In this document: piece after piece, positions 1 to 8,367 of the stretch
Numbering within the stretch: the first letter of the stretch is position 1
How the letters are laid out: every line of letters begins with the position of its first letter
NCBI RefSeq assembly: GCF_037325665.1
Contig: NC_090255.1
Location: 22,012,827-22,076,826 of the forward strand
Reading direction: 5' to 3'
Origin: Littorina saxatilis
Lineage: Eukaryota > Mollusca > Gastropoda > Littorinimorpha > Littorinidae
Length of the DNA stretch: 64,000 nucleotides
The notes under the pieces: model-generated
Told to the model about the DNA's origin: nothing
Databases searched by the model: none
The model's input: only the letters and a program-made list of their open reading frames with translations
Program-made: the position numbers and the translations under genes

Positions 1-20
1 GAACTCTTCTTCCTGCCTAG

Positions 21-67
21 AAAGTTCTGGTCAATGCCGTTCGCTGCCTTCAAAGCTTGTCTGTATG
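21..67 (+). CDS. possible short internal host exon
   Basis: A pyrimidine-rich run ending in CTGCCTAG at 13-20 precedes a 47-base segment that ends at a strong donor, GTGAGT at 68-73. Read from its first base the segment gives KVLVNAVRCLQSLSV. Its leucine spacing suggests an armadillo/HEAT-type helix, and it faintly recalls ARMC8-like proteins, but 15 residues cannot settle a family. No neighbouring exon can be joined because the window starts here. The alternative is chance splice-like sequence in repeat-rich DNA. Confidence 0.25.
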
Positions 68-114
68 GTGAGTCACTCATCACTTTGCAATATATCATTT
101 CATTTCTTACTAGA

Positions 115-312
115 CCGACGCTGTGGCCTAGTGGATAAGACAATCGGCCTCCTAATCGGAAGGTCGTGAGTTCAAATCCCGGCGCCACCTGTTGGGTTAA
201 GGGTGGAGATTTTTCCGATCTCAAAGGTCTGCACATAAGTTGACCTGGGAGATCGGAAAAATCTCCGCTCTTAACCCACCAGGCGGAAGCAACCGGGATT
301 CGAACTCACAAT
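115..312. repeat. inverted SINE dimer (two tRNA-like heads facing each other)
   Basis: A tRNA-like head reads forward at about 118-192, with A-box-like GGCCTAGTGGATAAG and B-box-like GAGTTCAAATCCC. A linker follows, then the same linker and head end in reverse complement, up to CGGGATTCGAACTCAC near 296-311. The turning point is TCTCAAAGGTCTGC. The unit is close to the reverse complement of 60349-60595, including the turning point, so this is a propagated inverted-dimer family. As a tRNA gene the head is poor: its acceptor and T stems pair badly. Confidence 0.65.
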
Positions 313-568
313 TTTTCCGATCTCCCAGGTCAACTTATGTGCAGACCTGCTAGTGCCTTAACCCCCTTCGTGTGTAGACGCAAGCACAAGATCAAGTGCG
401 GACAGAAAAGATCCTGTAATCCATGTCAGAGTTCAGTGAGTAATAGAAACGCGAAAATACCTAGCATGTTTCCCCCGATAGCGGCGTATGGCTGCCTGAA
501 TTGCGGGGTAAAAACGGTCATACACGTAAAAGCTGTGGGAGTTTCAGCCCATGATTGAAACAAACAAA
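313..568 (+). repeat. SINE-3 body, head replaced
   Basis: After the inverted dimer, a linker (TTTTTCCGATCTCCCAGG) leads into the SINE-3 body: a CGTGTGTAGACGCAAG-type stretch, CCATGTCAGAGTTC, GGGGTAAAAACGGTC and GGGAGTTTCAGCCCATG, then a CAAACAAACA tail. The same body occurs on the minus strand at 23011-23354, 62910-63254 and 63805-64000, where full copies carry a different, Thr-like tRNA head. Confidence 0.75.
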
Positions 569-687
569 CATCCCATTGCTGGGGAACTTGGGTAGCTTCC
601 TCGCAGTGGAAAGCGTGCCATTGTGAGGTGCCATTCATGGAATAACCCTCCCCCTAAAAGAGGGTTTTAGGTCAGAATTTCAAGATT
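569..687. other. non-coding spacer before the LINE
   Basis: No gene is seen. The stretch holds a small inverted repeat (CCCTCCCCCTAAAAGAGGG near 647-665). It ends with the left copy of the LINE target duplication, CAGAATTTCAAGATT, at 673-687. Its sequence GTGAGGTGCCATTC is echoed on the far side of the LINE at about 4910-4923 as GTGAGGCGCCATTC. Confidence 0.5.
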
Positions 688-716
688 CTTCTTCTTCTTC
701 TTGGCGTTCGCAGAGG

Positions 717-3700
717 TTACACAATCAGTCCAGCACTGGTGATAAATGTTGTCGTTTTCTCCAACTCCTGTCGACTGCCGTATAGTTTGGTCTGCAAGGG
801 AGTTGGTGACGGCCACACTTCTTTTCGTTCCTCATCTAGTAAGGGACATCGCTGTAAGATGTGTTCCGCTGTTTGGTCTTCTTGACCGCAGGCACAGGTT
901 GGTGATGGCGCCAGCTTGAACTTTCGGTTCATGTGAGCATTGAGCCTGTTGTGGCCAGTACGCAGCCTGATGAGGTTGACTTGCTGCTCTCTGGACATTG
1001 TGTGGTAGTCATCTCTGTTTGTCCTTGGCCTCATCAATGCCTTGATGATTGTCTTCTGCTCACTAAAGCTGACACTGTTTTCAGGTTGGTCTTCCACGGC
1101 TCCTTCTTTCGCCAGCTCATCTGCCCTTTCATTTCCTGGTATCCCACAGTGTGCTGGTATCCACTGGAGGACAACTCTTCTGGTTTGTCTGACCATCTGT
1201 AATGCTTTGGCCAGCTGTGGGAGTTTGTCGTTCTCTGGGGCCTGAAGGACTGAAAGGGCATCCGAGAGGAAGACAACTTGGTAGCAAGGGTCTGCGGAGT
1301 CCTGAACCAAGGAGGCGGCCTGCATGAGAGCTTCTGCTTCTGCTTTATAGTTTGTGCAGTGTTTGCCAGTGGCAACGCTGGATGTAGCTGTATGTCCCCC
1401 AGGGAACTGGATGAGAATGCCTGCACCTCCATTGAGCACGGCGTTAGTTGCTGATCCATCGGTGTATACATGGATCCACGCCTCTTTTGAGTACAGTTCG
1501 TCGATCAGGGCTAAGGTGAGTGCCTGTCGAGCTGTGTCATTCTGATCTTCTCCTGAGGTAACATGTGGAACACTGGTGCAGATCTGGATGCCTGGTTTCT
1601 CTGTTGCCTTGGGGGTTTCCTCTTCTTCTTGAGTCAGAGGTAGAGTGTTCTGTGGGAGGACTTCCCTGTACTGTCGAGAAAGTCTCTTGCTCTCGTGTAC
1701 AAAACTGCTCCGTTTGAGCCGGTTCTTGGTGAGGTTGCTCAGTCTGTGCTTCATGGGGTGGTCGGGTAGGCACTTGAGCTTCTCGGCCTGTACCATAGTC
1801 TTGGCTTCTCTTCTCTGACAGAGGGGTTGGATGGCGGTAAGCTTCTCCATTTCCTTGATGGGCGTGGATTTCATTGCACCAGTGATGAGTCGGAGGGCCT
1901 GGTTTTGCACACGGTCAAGGGTCTGCAGGTTTGTCTTGGCTGAGGTTGACCACGCTGTGGAGCCGTACTCGAGGTGGGGTCTGATTGTTCCCTGGTATAC
2001 TGTCTTCAGTATCTTTTCGTTCGCTCCCCAGGTGGTACCTGCCAGCTTCCTGAGTATGGCTAGCTTGCGCCGGGCCTTCGTCTCTGCCTGTGCAATGTGT
2101 GGTTTCCAGGTCTGCCGTCTATCAAAGGTGACACCAAGGTACGTTGCTTCTTCATCCTCTCTCAGAGGAGTTCCACCAAGCCTAATGGTTCCGGCTTTCT
2201 GCTTTGGCGACAGTGTGAATAGGGTGGTGGAGGATTTCTCCTTGTTGATGGAGACGCACCAATCTTCTGCCCATGCGTTCAGCCTATCTGCCGCTTGCTG
2301 CATTCTGTAGGTGGCAGTACTTGCGTGCTCCTCCTTGCACCAGATCACAAGGTCGTCTGCGTAGAGAGCAGCTTTGATCCCCTTGGGCATCTCAGACACC
2401 AGATCGTCGATGAAGAGAAGGAAGAGTGTGGGGGAGAGGACTCCGCCCTGAGGGACGCCATGACGAAGGAGGAACTTCTTGCTTTTGGTCTGGTCGACGT
2501 TAACTCTTGCCCTGCGGTTATAGAGGTAAGAGCGAATCCACTGGTACATGTTGCTGGACACGCCTTTCCTCAGCAGTTTTACAAGGAGTCCATCTTTCCA
2601 GACCTTGTCAAAGGCCTTCTGAAGATCTATCCAGGTGACGAAGACCAGCTTCTGTTCCTGAAAGGCATCTTCAACTTCTTGCGCCAGGTAAGTGACCTGA
2701 TCTTCAGTGCTGCGGAACTGTCGGAATCCAGCTTGTTCAGGGGCGAGGAGGTTCCTGGATTCCAGGTACCACCTGAGGCGCTCGTTCACAATTCTCTCCA
2801 GGGTCTTCACAACACAGCTGGTGAGGCTGATTGGGCGATAGCTGGTGGCCTTCTTTGGATCCTTCCCTTTTTTTAAGATGGGGATCATGATCGCTTCTCG
2901 CCAGAGTTGTGGTAGCGATCCTTCTTGCCAGCTGCTGTTGAAGACCTCGAGTAGCTTGTTCTCTGCTGCACTACCAAGGTGGGTTAGCATCTCGTTGGTG
3001 ATGCCGTCTGGGCCAGGGGACTTCTTCGCCTTTGACTTTTTCAGAGCTGAGTGCAGCTCGTGGAGTGTGAGTGGTTGACTCATGGCGTCCACTGTCGACT
3101 GTCTGGCAGGTCTCTCTCTTTTCTCTCTTCTTGCTTCTCTCTGTTTCTCGGGGCTAACATGGAGGTTGCTCTCAGCTGCATAGCTTTCAGCAAATTGGTT
3201 GGCAGCATGCTTTCCAGTTAGCACCTTCTCTTTCTCTTCTAATGTGATCTTTCCTCTGCTGGTGTTCTCATCATTCAACTGCTTGGTGAGCCTCCAGAGC
3301 TTTCTGCCATCCTTCTCAAGGTTCAGAGAGCTTGTTTTCTCTTGCCAGCTTCTCCGTCTTGCCTGTAGCTTCTTTTTGAGAAATTTGGCTTTGGCTTCCT
3401 GGAGGCGGATGTTGTTGTTTTGTGACGGGTTGACTTCTGCTTCCCTTCTGGCGTCTGCCAGATCATCATCCAGTTCCTGCAATTCATTGCTCCAGTAGGG
3501 CTTATAGTCTCTCCTGGCACCCCTGGGAATGGACTCACGCGCTGCTCTGAGGATGCTCATGTTGAAGTCCTTCGCCACCATGTTGATGTCTCGACCCTCG
3601 ACTCTGATGTCTTTGGTGAGTTCGCTGGTGCGGTGTCTAAAGAGGAACCAGTTCGCTCTTTTGTAGTTCCACCGTGGGAAGGAAGCTTCAGTGCAGGACT

Positions 3701-4619
3701 CCATGCCCAGGGTCAAAAAGACTGGCCGATGGTCACTTCCACCTAGCTGTTCTCCGACCTCTCTGCTGGTTAGCTGGTGCATGTCTTCCGTGCAGAAGGC
3801 TAGGTCAGGAGTTGATGTAGTGTGCCATCTTCTGGAGTAGAATGTAGGGCAGTCAAAGGGACTGTTCAAAAGGATGAGACCTTTGTCGTCCTGCCAGTTC
3901 TCCACCTCTTCTCCTCTCCGATCCAGGTGGTCATATCCCCAACTCTGTGAATGACTGTTGAAGTCACCCACCACGATGAAGTTGGAGGCCTTTGCGGGGA
4001 TCGTGTCAAGGGCGAGGTGTCTATCATTGGGGCAGTAGAAGTTGACAAGATGGAATTCTGATGTCTTCGTCTGGATTCGAATCACCTGATATTCGGAGTC
4101 CTCCATGTGCGTTTCTATCAAACAGGCATTGATGTTGTTCCTGATGAGGGTCAGGATTCCTCCTTTGCTTCGGTCTGTTCTGTCGGACCTAAGGCATTGG
4201 TAGCCTCTCACTTTGAAGGACTTTTGGGGTGTCAGGTGCGTCTCCTGAATACAGCAGATGTTGATGTTCTTCTCATGCAGGATATGCTCCAACTCTGTCT
4301 TCTTGTTCAGGATACTTTCTGCGTTCCAGTGCATGACCTGAAAAGGTCGCTGCTGACTGGGTTTCTTCCTGGTTGTGGTGGTGCCAGTCACTTTCCTCCC
4401 GCGTCCCCTGGCGTGACAAGACGGACGGGAGGGACCTCCAGTAGTTGGGGCTGGGTCCCTTTGAGGCATGGGACCCGACGCTGCTCCACCCTGGGGGGTC
4501 CTCAATGGGCGAGCGCCATTTCCATCTGTGCTGGTTGATTGTGTCATCATTTGCGTAAGTGCGTGTACCCGTGGTTTGTTAGAATGCGCCGTGCGGCCCG
4601 GGTCCTCCGTCTTCAGCAT
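717..4619 (-). CDS. LINE polyprotein: AP endonuclease, reverse transcriptase, RNase H
   Basis: A single uninterrupted ORF of 1300 residues copies LINE RNA into a nicked target. Residues 1-90 are basic and low in complexity. The endonuclease-exonuclease-phosphatase domain runs about 94-304, with HWNAES (97-102), QETH (125-128), GDFN (218-221) and SDHRPV (295-300). The reverse transcriptase spans about 510-830, with SPGPDGITNEML, IDLQKAFD (663-670), GVPQGGVLSP (721-730) and catalytic YADD (753-756). RNase H spans about 1048-1172, with TDGS (1053-1056), Glu1096, Asp1120 and the IPAHCGIPGNERAD block ending at Asp1167. A C-terminal CxC..H..C cluster (C1242, C1244, H1253, C1258) resembles a zinc knuckle. 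All catalytic residues I can check are present, and no internal stop occurs. The Met at 4619 is the first in the frame. Confidence 0.93.
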   Translation of the reverse strand: MLKTEDPGRTAHSNKPRVHALTQMMTQSTSTDGNGARPLRTPQGGAASGPMPQRDPAPTTGGPSRPSCHARGRGRKVTGTTTTRKKPSQQRPFQVMHWNAESILNKKTELEHILHEKNINICCIQETHLTPQKSFKVRGYQCLRSDRTDRSKGGILTLIRNNINACLIETHMEDSEYQVIRIQTKTSEFHLVNFYCPNDRHLALDTIPAKASNFIVVGDFNSHSQSWGYDHLDRRGEEVENWQDDKGLILLNSPFDCPTFYSRRWHTTSTPDLAFCTEDMHQLTSREVGEQLGGSDHRPVFLTLGMESCTEASFPRWNYKRANWFLFRHRTSELTKDIRVEGRDINMVAKDFNMSILRAARESIPRGARRDYKPYWSNELQELDDDLADARREAEVNPSQNNNIRLQEAKAKFLKKKLQARRRSWQEKTSSLNLEKDGRKLWRLTKQLNDENTSRGKITLEEKEKVLTGKHAANQFAESYAAESNLHVSPEKQREARREKRERPARQSTVDAMSQPLTLHELHSALKKSKAKKSPGPDGITNEMLTHLGSAAENKLLEVFNSSWQEGSLPQLWREAIMIPILKKGKDPKKATSYRPISLTSCVVKTLERIVNERLRWYLESRNLLAPEQAGFRQFRSTEDQVTYLAQEVEDAFQEQKLVFVTWIDLQKAFDKVWKDGLLVKLLRKGVSSNMYQWIRSYLYNRRARVNVDQTKSKKFLLRHGVPQGGVLSPTLFLLFIDDLVSEMPKGIKAALYADDLVIWCKEEHASTATYRMQQAADRLNAWAEDWCVSINKEKSSTTLFTLSPKQKAGTIRLGGTPLREDEEATYLGVTFDRRQTWKPHIAQAETKARRKLAILRKLAGTTWGANEKILKTVYQGTIRPHLEYGSTAWSTSAKTNLQTLDRVQNQALRLITGAMKSTPIKEMEKLTAIQPLCQRREAKTMVQAEKLKCLPDHPMKHRLSNLTKNRLKRSSFVHESKRLSRQYREVLPQNTLPLTQEEEETPKATEKPGIQICTSVPHVTSGEDQNDTARQALTLALIDELYSKEAWIHVYTDGSATNAVLNGGAGILIQFPGGHTATSSVATGKHCTNYKAEAEALMQAASLVQDSADPCYQVVFLSDALSVLQAPENDKLPQLAKALQMVRQTRRVVLQWIPAHCGIPGNERADELAKEGAVEDQPENSVSFSEQKTIIKALMRPRTNRDDYHTMSREQQVNLIRLRTGHNRLNAHMNRKFKLAPSPTCACGQEDQTAEHILQRCPLLDEERKEVWPSPTPLQTKLYGSRQELEKTTTFITSAGLIV

Positions 4620-4857
4620 TCGGGGTTTTCTGTCGGGGTTACCTCACCCTTAGCTCATGGCCCGTACGTCCTACCCTGAGAGCACAGGGGGGAGGATTTG
4701 CCGGGATCCCACCCGGAGCCAGTTTGGTCCGCGGCCGCAAGCGGCTGATCTCCATATCTGAAGACCGTTCCCCTATCCGCCACCCGGGGACGCGCTGGGT
4801 TGGGGGTGGTCGCCCCACTGAAAATCCCACACTGGGTTAAGAAAGATCAGCCTGTCC
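4620..4857 (-). promoter_or_regulatory. LINE 5' leader, probable internal promoter region
   Basis: These 238 bp separate the 5' target duplication from the ORF start. They are GC-rich and contain the blocks CGTCCCCGGGTGGCGGATAG and GGTCTTCAGATATGG. LINEs without LTRs carry internal promoters in their leaders, so promoter activity here is inferred from family knowledge. No TATA box is evident. Confidence 0.5.
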
Positions 4858-4872
4858 CAGAATTTCAAGATT

Positions 4873-5270
4873 AATAGAAAAGAAAGTATTCTGCAAAAGT
4901 GCAGCATAGTGAGGCGCCATTCTGGAATATGAAGGAAGGGTTAGATTCCAACGTGTGAGGTCAGGGGTCAGACCTCTGCGTTAGATTAGAAAAGTATGCC
5001 TCAAAGAACGTAGACTGACGACTAGGAACAACACTGGCAAGGTAGAAAATTGAAACCGAACATGAAAGTTAAATGTCTGTAGTGCGATCAAGCTGTTCTG
5101 ACTGTCCTTCATTGAGACTCAAGTTGACTTTGCTAAGTTGTTTTACTGAAAATGTCAGTGCCAAAAATGTGTGCAGCAAGCTTCGTGAAGTAGACTTTGC
5201 TAAGTGAACTTCTACCAGGCAATGTCAAGCTTTACAAATTTGTCTTGACATCATCACACATATTAAGTGC
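4873..5270. other. no gene seen; repeat fragment
   Basis: The only recognisable content is an imperfect fragment near 5105-5215 with AAGCTTCGTGAAGT and TTGACTTTGCTAAG. It resembles the right arm of the TTAA element at 63447-63799, so it may be a decayed relative. Confidence 0.35.
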
Positions 5271-5580
5271 ATGGGTGTTACTCTTCCGGCTTTTGCCGGA
5301 TTTCCGGTTTTTGAAAAAAATCTGAAGCCGGAAATTCCGGTTTTCCGGGTTTTCAAAAAAAAAAAAAAAAGCTTCGTTTCGCTAAGTTGAAATAACGAGC
5401 AGTGGTTCCGATCCGACTTTTGACACCGGTTCGCGTGCTTTCTCGGTTCGCTCCCTTGGATTTGCCGCCATCTTGCTTATTATGATTTGGTTTCGTCGGT
5501 GTCCAGAAACTTTCTTTCAAACTTGAGCATTTTGGACCCCTGCCTTTCAGGTTTTTTTGATTTTTCCCAGTAACACCCAT
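5271..5580. mobile_element. 310-bp MITE with 12-bp terminal inverted repeats
   Basis: ATGGGTGTTACT at 5271-5282 is repeated exactly inverted as AGTAACACCCAT at 5569-5580. Between them lie a CCGG-rich palindromic stretch (CCGGAAATTCCGGTTTTCC), a run of A and GCCGCCATCTTG. No transposase is encoded. The superfamily cannot be assigned because no clear target duplication flanks it. Confidence 0.65.
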
Positions 5581-5619
5581 GTAAGTGTCTAAACGACAAA
5601 AGCGGAGAGCACCAGATTA

Positions 5620-5803
5620 AACCATCTCGCACAAAGCTTTCTGTGTTTCAATACAGGTGTAGAACCTGTAGGCAGCAGCCAGTTTGAGAGCGCCTGTGTC
5701 AACATCTCTCACAAAGTATACAGGTGAAAAATCAGTAGGCAGCTGCAATTTTGAGAGCACCTGGACACAACAATCTAATGAAGTTTTCTGTGTTTCAATA
5801 CAG
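5620..5803 (+). repeat. triplicated intron-exon junction
   Basis: Three similar units carry ..TACAG followed by GTGTAGAACC / GTGAAAAATC / GTGTAAAACC, then GGCAGC(A/T)GC. The acceptor AGs end at 5656, 5723 and 5803, spaced 67 and 80 bp. Each unit opens the same frame (VEPVGSSQFESA, EKSVGSCNFEST, VKPVGSSKNDSA), and only the last continues into the long exon. The first two meet stops shortly after. They may be duplicated acceptors, decayed mini-exons or a short minisatellite grown across the boundary. Confidence 0.55.
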
Positions 5804-6075
5804 GTGTAAAACCAGTAGGCAGCAGCAAGAATGATAGCGCATGGACAGAACCTTCCAAGTACACTTTCATCAAGCTGACCTCGCAGAAGACACTCATCGC
5901 CCTTCTCAAGGAAGTCATCGGGGGGTCAGAGGTCGGCGACGGAGGAGATGCGACGCAGCAGGTGTCCAAACAAAAGTTGTCGCTGCATTTGATAAACACG
6001 TCGGACCCTGTGGAGGATATTATCGTCGCCGACGCGCTTTTGGCCTCAGGGTTTGGGGCGGTGGTCAGTGGGTAG
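5804..6075 (+). CDS. probable host coding exon, end of a Tudor-type domain
   Basis: After a pyrimidine-containing acceptor (TGTGTTTCAATACAG, ending 5803) the frame is open from 5806 for 89 codons to TAG at 6073-6075. Residues 56-85 (KQKLSLHLINTS.PVEDIIV.ADALLASG) have the pattern of the last strands and helix of an extended Tudor domain, as in TDRD5/TDRD7/RNF17-like germ-granule proteins that bind methylarginine; this is from memory of the family. Residues 36-55 are a polar Gly/Asp-rich loop. The stop lies in a GGTCAGTGGGTAGGT repeat that also offers a donor (GTAGGT at 6072), so the exon may be terminal or may splice out just before the stop. An AATAAA at 6873 could serve as the polyadenylation signal of a terminal exon. 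Confidence 0.5.
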
Positions 6076-6139
6076 GTTTGTGGGAGGTGGTCAGTGGGTA
6101 GGTTTGGGGCGGTGGTCAGTGGGTAGGTTTGTGGGAGGT
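6050..6139 (+). repeat. short G-rich minisatellite
   Basis: Three copies of GGTGGTCAGTGGGTAGGTTT in a period of about 23-30 bp overlap the stop codon of the preceding exon. The repeat therefore decides whether that exon ends in TAG or in a GTAGGT donor. Confidence 0.7.
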
Positions 6140-6174
6140 GTGTGTCTGGCTGTAGGAGAGAAGTGACTGAGATA

Positions 6175-6358
6175 CAGTGGAACCCCCCTTTTAAGACCTC
6201 CAAAAATCGGATAAAATCTGGTCTTAAAAAGGAGGGAGTCTTAAAATTGGGGTCATTTTACACAGATTATGAACAGAAAATCTGAGAAAACAAGGTCTTA
6301 ATAAGGAGGGAGTCTTAAATTGGGGGGGGGGGGGGGGTCTTAAAGAGGGGGTGCTGTT
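6175..6358. mobile_element. 184-bp TA-flanked MITE (mariner/Tigger type)
   Basis: CAGTGGAACCCCCCTTTTAA at the left is mirrored by GGTCTTAAAGAGGGGGTGCTG at the right, flanked by TA at 6173-6174 and 6359-6360. Internal GTCTTAA(A)..GGAGGGAGTCTTAA motifs recur, and a run of 17 G sits near 6321-6337. There is no coding capacity. TA flanks and the CAGTGGAACC end suit non-autonomous Tc1/mariner or pogo relatives. Confidence 0.6.
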
Positions 6359-6670
6359 TATGATTGCTTTCCAGTGTTGGTGTGTGCTATAGCAGTATAT
6401 AGCTACCGCCTTAAAAAAGGGAATGACAGAGCGGTTTCTTTTCTGGATGTACATTTTTTGTTGGTTGACCAAAGTTAAATGTGTGTGTATGTATGTATGT
6501 ATGTATGCACAAATGCGCTCCTGCTTTTGTGCATGCTTCTGTGATTTTTTTGATTTTTTTTTTTCAAATTGAGCGCCAGTATGTATCTCCTAAGGAGAGC
6601 TGTTATATTTTCACAGTTGTTTAATTACCACTTCTTTTTTTTACATAAGATTTTAATCTTTTTATTTTTT

Positions 6671-7568
6671 TTCCACATTTGTTAAACTGTTTGATTCTAC
6701 CGTTTGAGCGACAGTGAGCTCATATACCTTCTGTGCAAACTGACGTTAACTTTATCTCATGTCATGGTTTTATTTGGCTTCAGCAGAATGAATGCTTCAG
6801 AAAGTTTGAACTGTGAGAGGATGGAAATCAAACTTGTTACTTATGCATTATAATAAGTGCATTTTATTGTAGAATAAATGTGATGGGTGTGTCTGTTTCA
6901 GCTTCAGTTGTCAAATGTATTAAACCAGAGTAAAACATACCCCCCGCGGGTTAGGGGGAAGAATTTACCCGATGCTCCCCAGCATGTCGTGGGAGACGAC
7001 TAACGGATTCTGTTTCTCTTTTTACCCTTGTTAAGTGTTTCTTGTATAGAATATGGTCGGTTTTTGTAAAGATTTTGGTCAAGCAGTATGTAAGAAATGT
7101 TAGGTCCTTTGTACTGGAAACTTGCATTCTCCCAGTAAGGTAATACATTGTACTACGTTGCAAGCCCCTGGAGCAAATTTTTGATTAGTGCTTTTGTGAA
7201 CAAGAAGCAATTGACAAGTGGCTCTATCCCATCTCCCCCCTTTCCCCGTCGCGATATAACCTTGAATGGTTGAAAACGACGTTGAACACCAAATCTTTTT
7301 TTCCACATTTGTTAAACTGTTTGATTCTACTGTTTGAGCGACGGTGAGCTCATATACCTTCTGTGCAAACTGACGTTAACTTTATCTCATGTCATGTTTT
7401 TATTTGGCTTCAGCAAAATGAATGCTTCAGAAAGTTTGAACTGTGAGAGAATGGAAATCAAACTTGTTACTTATGCATTATAATAAGTGCATTTTATTGT
7501 AGAATAAATGTGATGGGTGTGTCTGTTTCAGCTTCAGTTGTCAAATGTATTAAACCAGAGTAAAACAT
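6671..7568 (+). repeat. 268-bp direct duplication flanking a SINE-2
   Basis: 6671-6938 recurs at 7301-7568 with an exact offset of 630 bp and only a handful of substitutions by eye, about 98 percent identity. The gap is filled almost exactly by one SINE-2. Both copies include GTAGAATAAATGTG with an AATAAA signal, and may be 3' UTR of the Tudor-like exon upstream. A SINE normally makes a target duplication of 10-20 bp, so this one needs another origin. Confidence 0.75.
6940..7296 (+). mobile_element. SINE-2, near full length
   Basis: It starts at CCCCCCGCGGGTTAGGGGG and ends with GACGTTGAACACCAAAT. Internal landmarks are CCAGCATGTCGT, ACTGGAAACTTGCATTC and CCGTCGCGATATAACC. At about 357 bp it matches the copy at 22201-22576. 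The 5' end does not read as a good tRNA; a GGATTCTG block is the nearest thing to a B box. Retrotransposition by a LINE is inferred from its 3' tail. Confidence 0.85.
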
Positions 7569-7770
7569 GTTATTTTTGTTTTGAAAGCTTAAGTCATCTG
7601 AAATCAAATAAGTCTGTTTCATTATTTCATTTGCATAGATAATTTTTGAATATCTGCAGCAATGATATGTATGTGATTTATGTAACAAAGCACATTATAA
7701 ATACTATAATATTCCCTTTGAATAGGAATGACGATCAAAGGACCATTGTTAGGCCATACAATAATTATGT
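7569..7770. other. no gene seen
   Basis: AT-rich sequence with no recognisable coding region or repeat. Confidence 0.4.
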
Positions 7771-7832
7771 TATACCCTCAAGAAAAGAAAGTTTCATATT
7801 TTGTTTCTTTTATTAAAATTGCTTTGTTTAGT
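7771..7832 (+). repeat. left part of a duplicated flank around the first DIRS-like element
   Basis: This segment (TACCCTCAAGAAAAGAAAG to TTGTTTAGTAT) recurs at 13478-13541. The sequence after the element, AAAAAACGTTTACAGAGAG at 13445-13477, also recurs at 13565-13595. The host locus therefore looks like a tandem duplicate of about 118 bp whose first copy received the element. Confidence 0.7.
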
Positions 7833-7849
7833 ATTAAATTACATATCTT

Positions 7850-8035
7850 ACCCAACTCACATATAGCAATTAACCCTAGTTCAGTGCTGGTAACGCTGTA
7901 CGCGTCCCCTTGGTAACAAGGAAGGCGCCTCTAAAAAAAGAGTGACATGAGACCCGTAAGGGTGTCTAAGCCAGCCCGGAAACGAGACTGCCTTCCGTAT
8001 GCGCGCGCATACACCGCCATATGCAATTCATTCCA
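7850..8035 (+). repeat. left inverted terminal repeat of DIRS-1
   Basis: From ACCCAACTCACATATAGC to CGCCATATGCAATTCATTC it matches the reverse complement of 13208-13404 with very few differences. It contains a palindromic GCGCGCGC core (TATGCGCGCGCATA). The outermost bases, 7833-7849, differ from the right tip, which is the end asymmetry usual in DIRS. Confidence 0.85.
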
Positions 8036-8367
8036 AAAGCTCAGCGCCAGTGAGACTGGTCGCATTTGATGTACGCTCCGGCTGTTTCAGCCGTTTTGAC
8101 TTAGTCTTTTGACTTTGTTGTTCCTCTTGGTATCTTCTTGCATCTGGACTTCTCTACTGCTGTTGAGGTGAGGTCGTTCTTGTTTATTCTTGATTTTGGC
8201 AGCGTTGTTGGCCGCTTTTTGGACTTGCAAAATTTTTTCAAAAATTTTTCGTGAGTCTTTGTTGTGTCATGGCCGACAATGCCAAGAAGAGGTGTACGCC
8301 TAAAAGGTAGCTGCTGCGCCCACTTCTTCTAAAGAATCTTCTAGGAAGACTAAACAATCCGTTTCTG

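Larger units (their letters stand above)
688..4857 (-). mobile_element. complete-looking I-type LINE retrotransposon
   Basis: The element is flanked by 15-bp direct repeats, CAGAATTTCAAGATT, at 673-687 and 4858-4872, the signature of target-primed reverse transcription. Read on the minus strand it has a leader of about 238 bp, one 1300-codon ORF, a very short 3' UTR and a (GAA)n tail. Endonuclease, reverse transcriptase and C-terminal RNase H in one protein place it in the I superfamily; my best guess is a Nimb/I-like clade. No separate gag-like ORF1 is seen upstream, which is unusual for I elements and could mean the 5' end is incomplete, although the duplication shows that the inserted copy itself is bounded. 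A second, 3'-terminal copy lies at 48945-50890. Confidence 0.9.

Noticed and set aside
118-192. tRNA-Arg gene
   Set aside because: A and B boxes are present, but acceptor and T stems do not pair properly and the sequence runs into a SINE linker; it is a SINE head.
1831-2876. Plus-strand ORFs of 159 and 193 codons
   Set aside because: They are antisense to the LINE reverse transcriptase.
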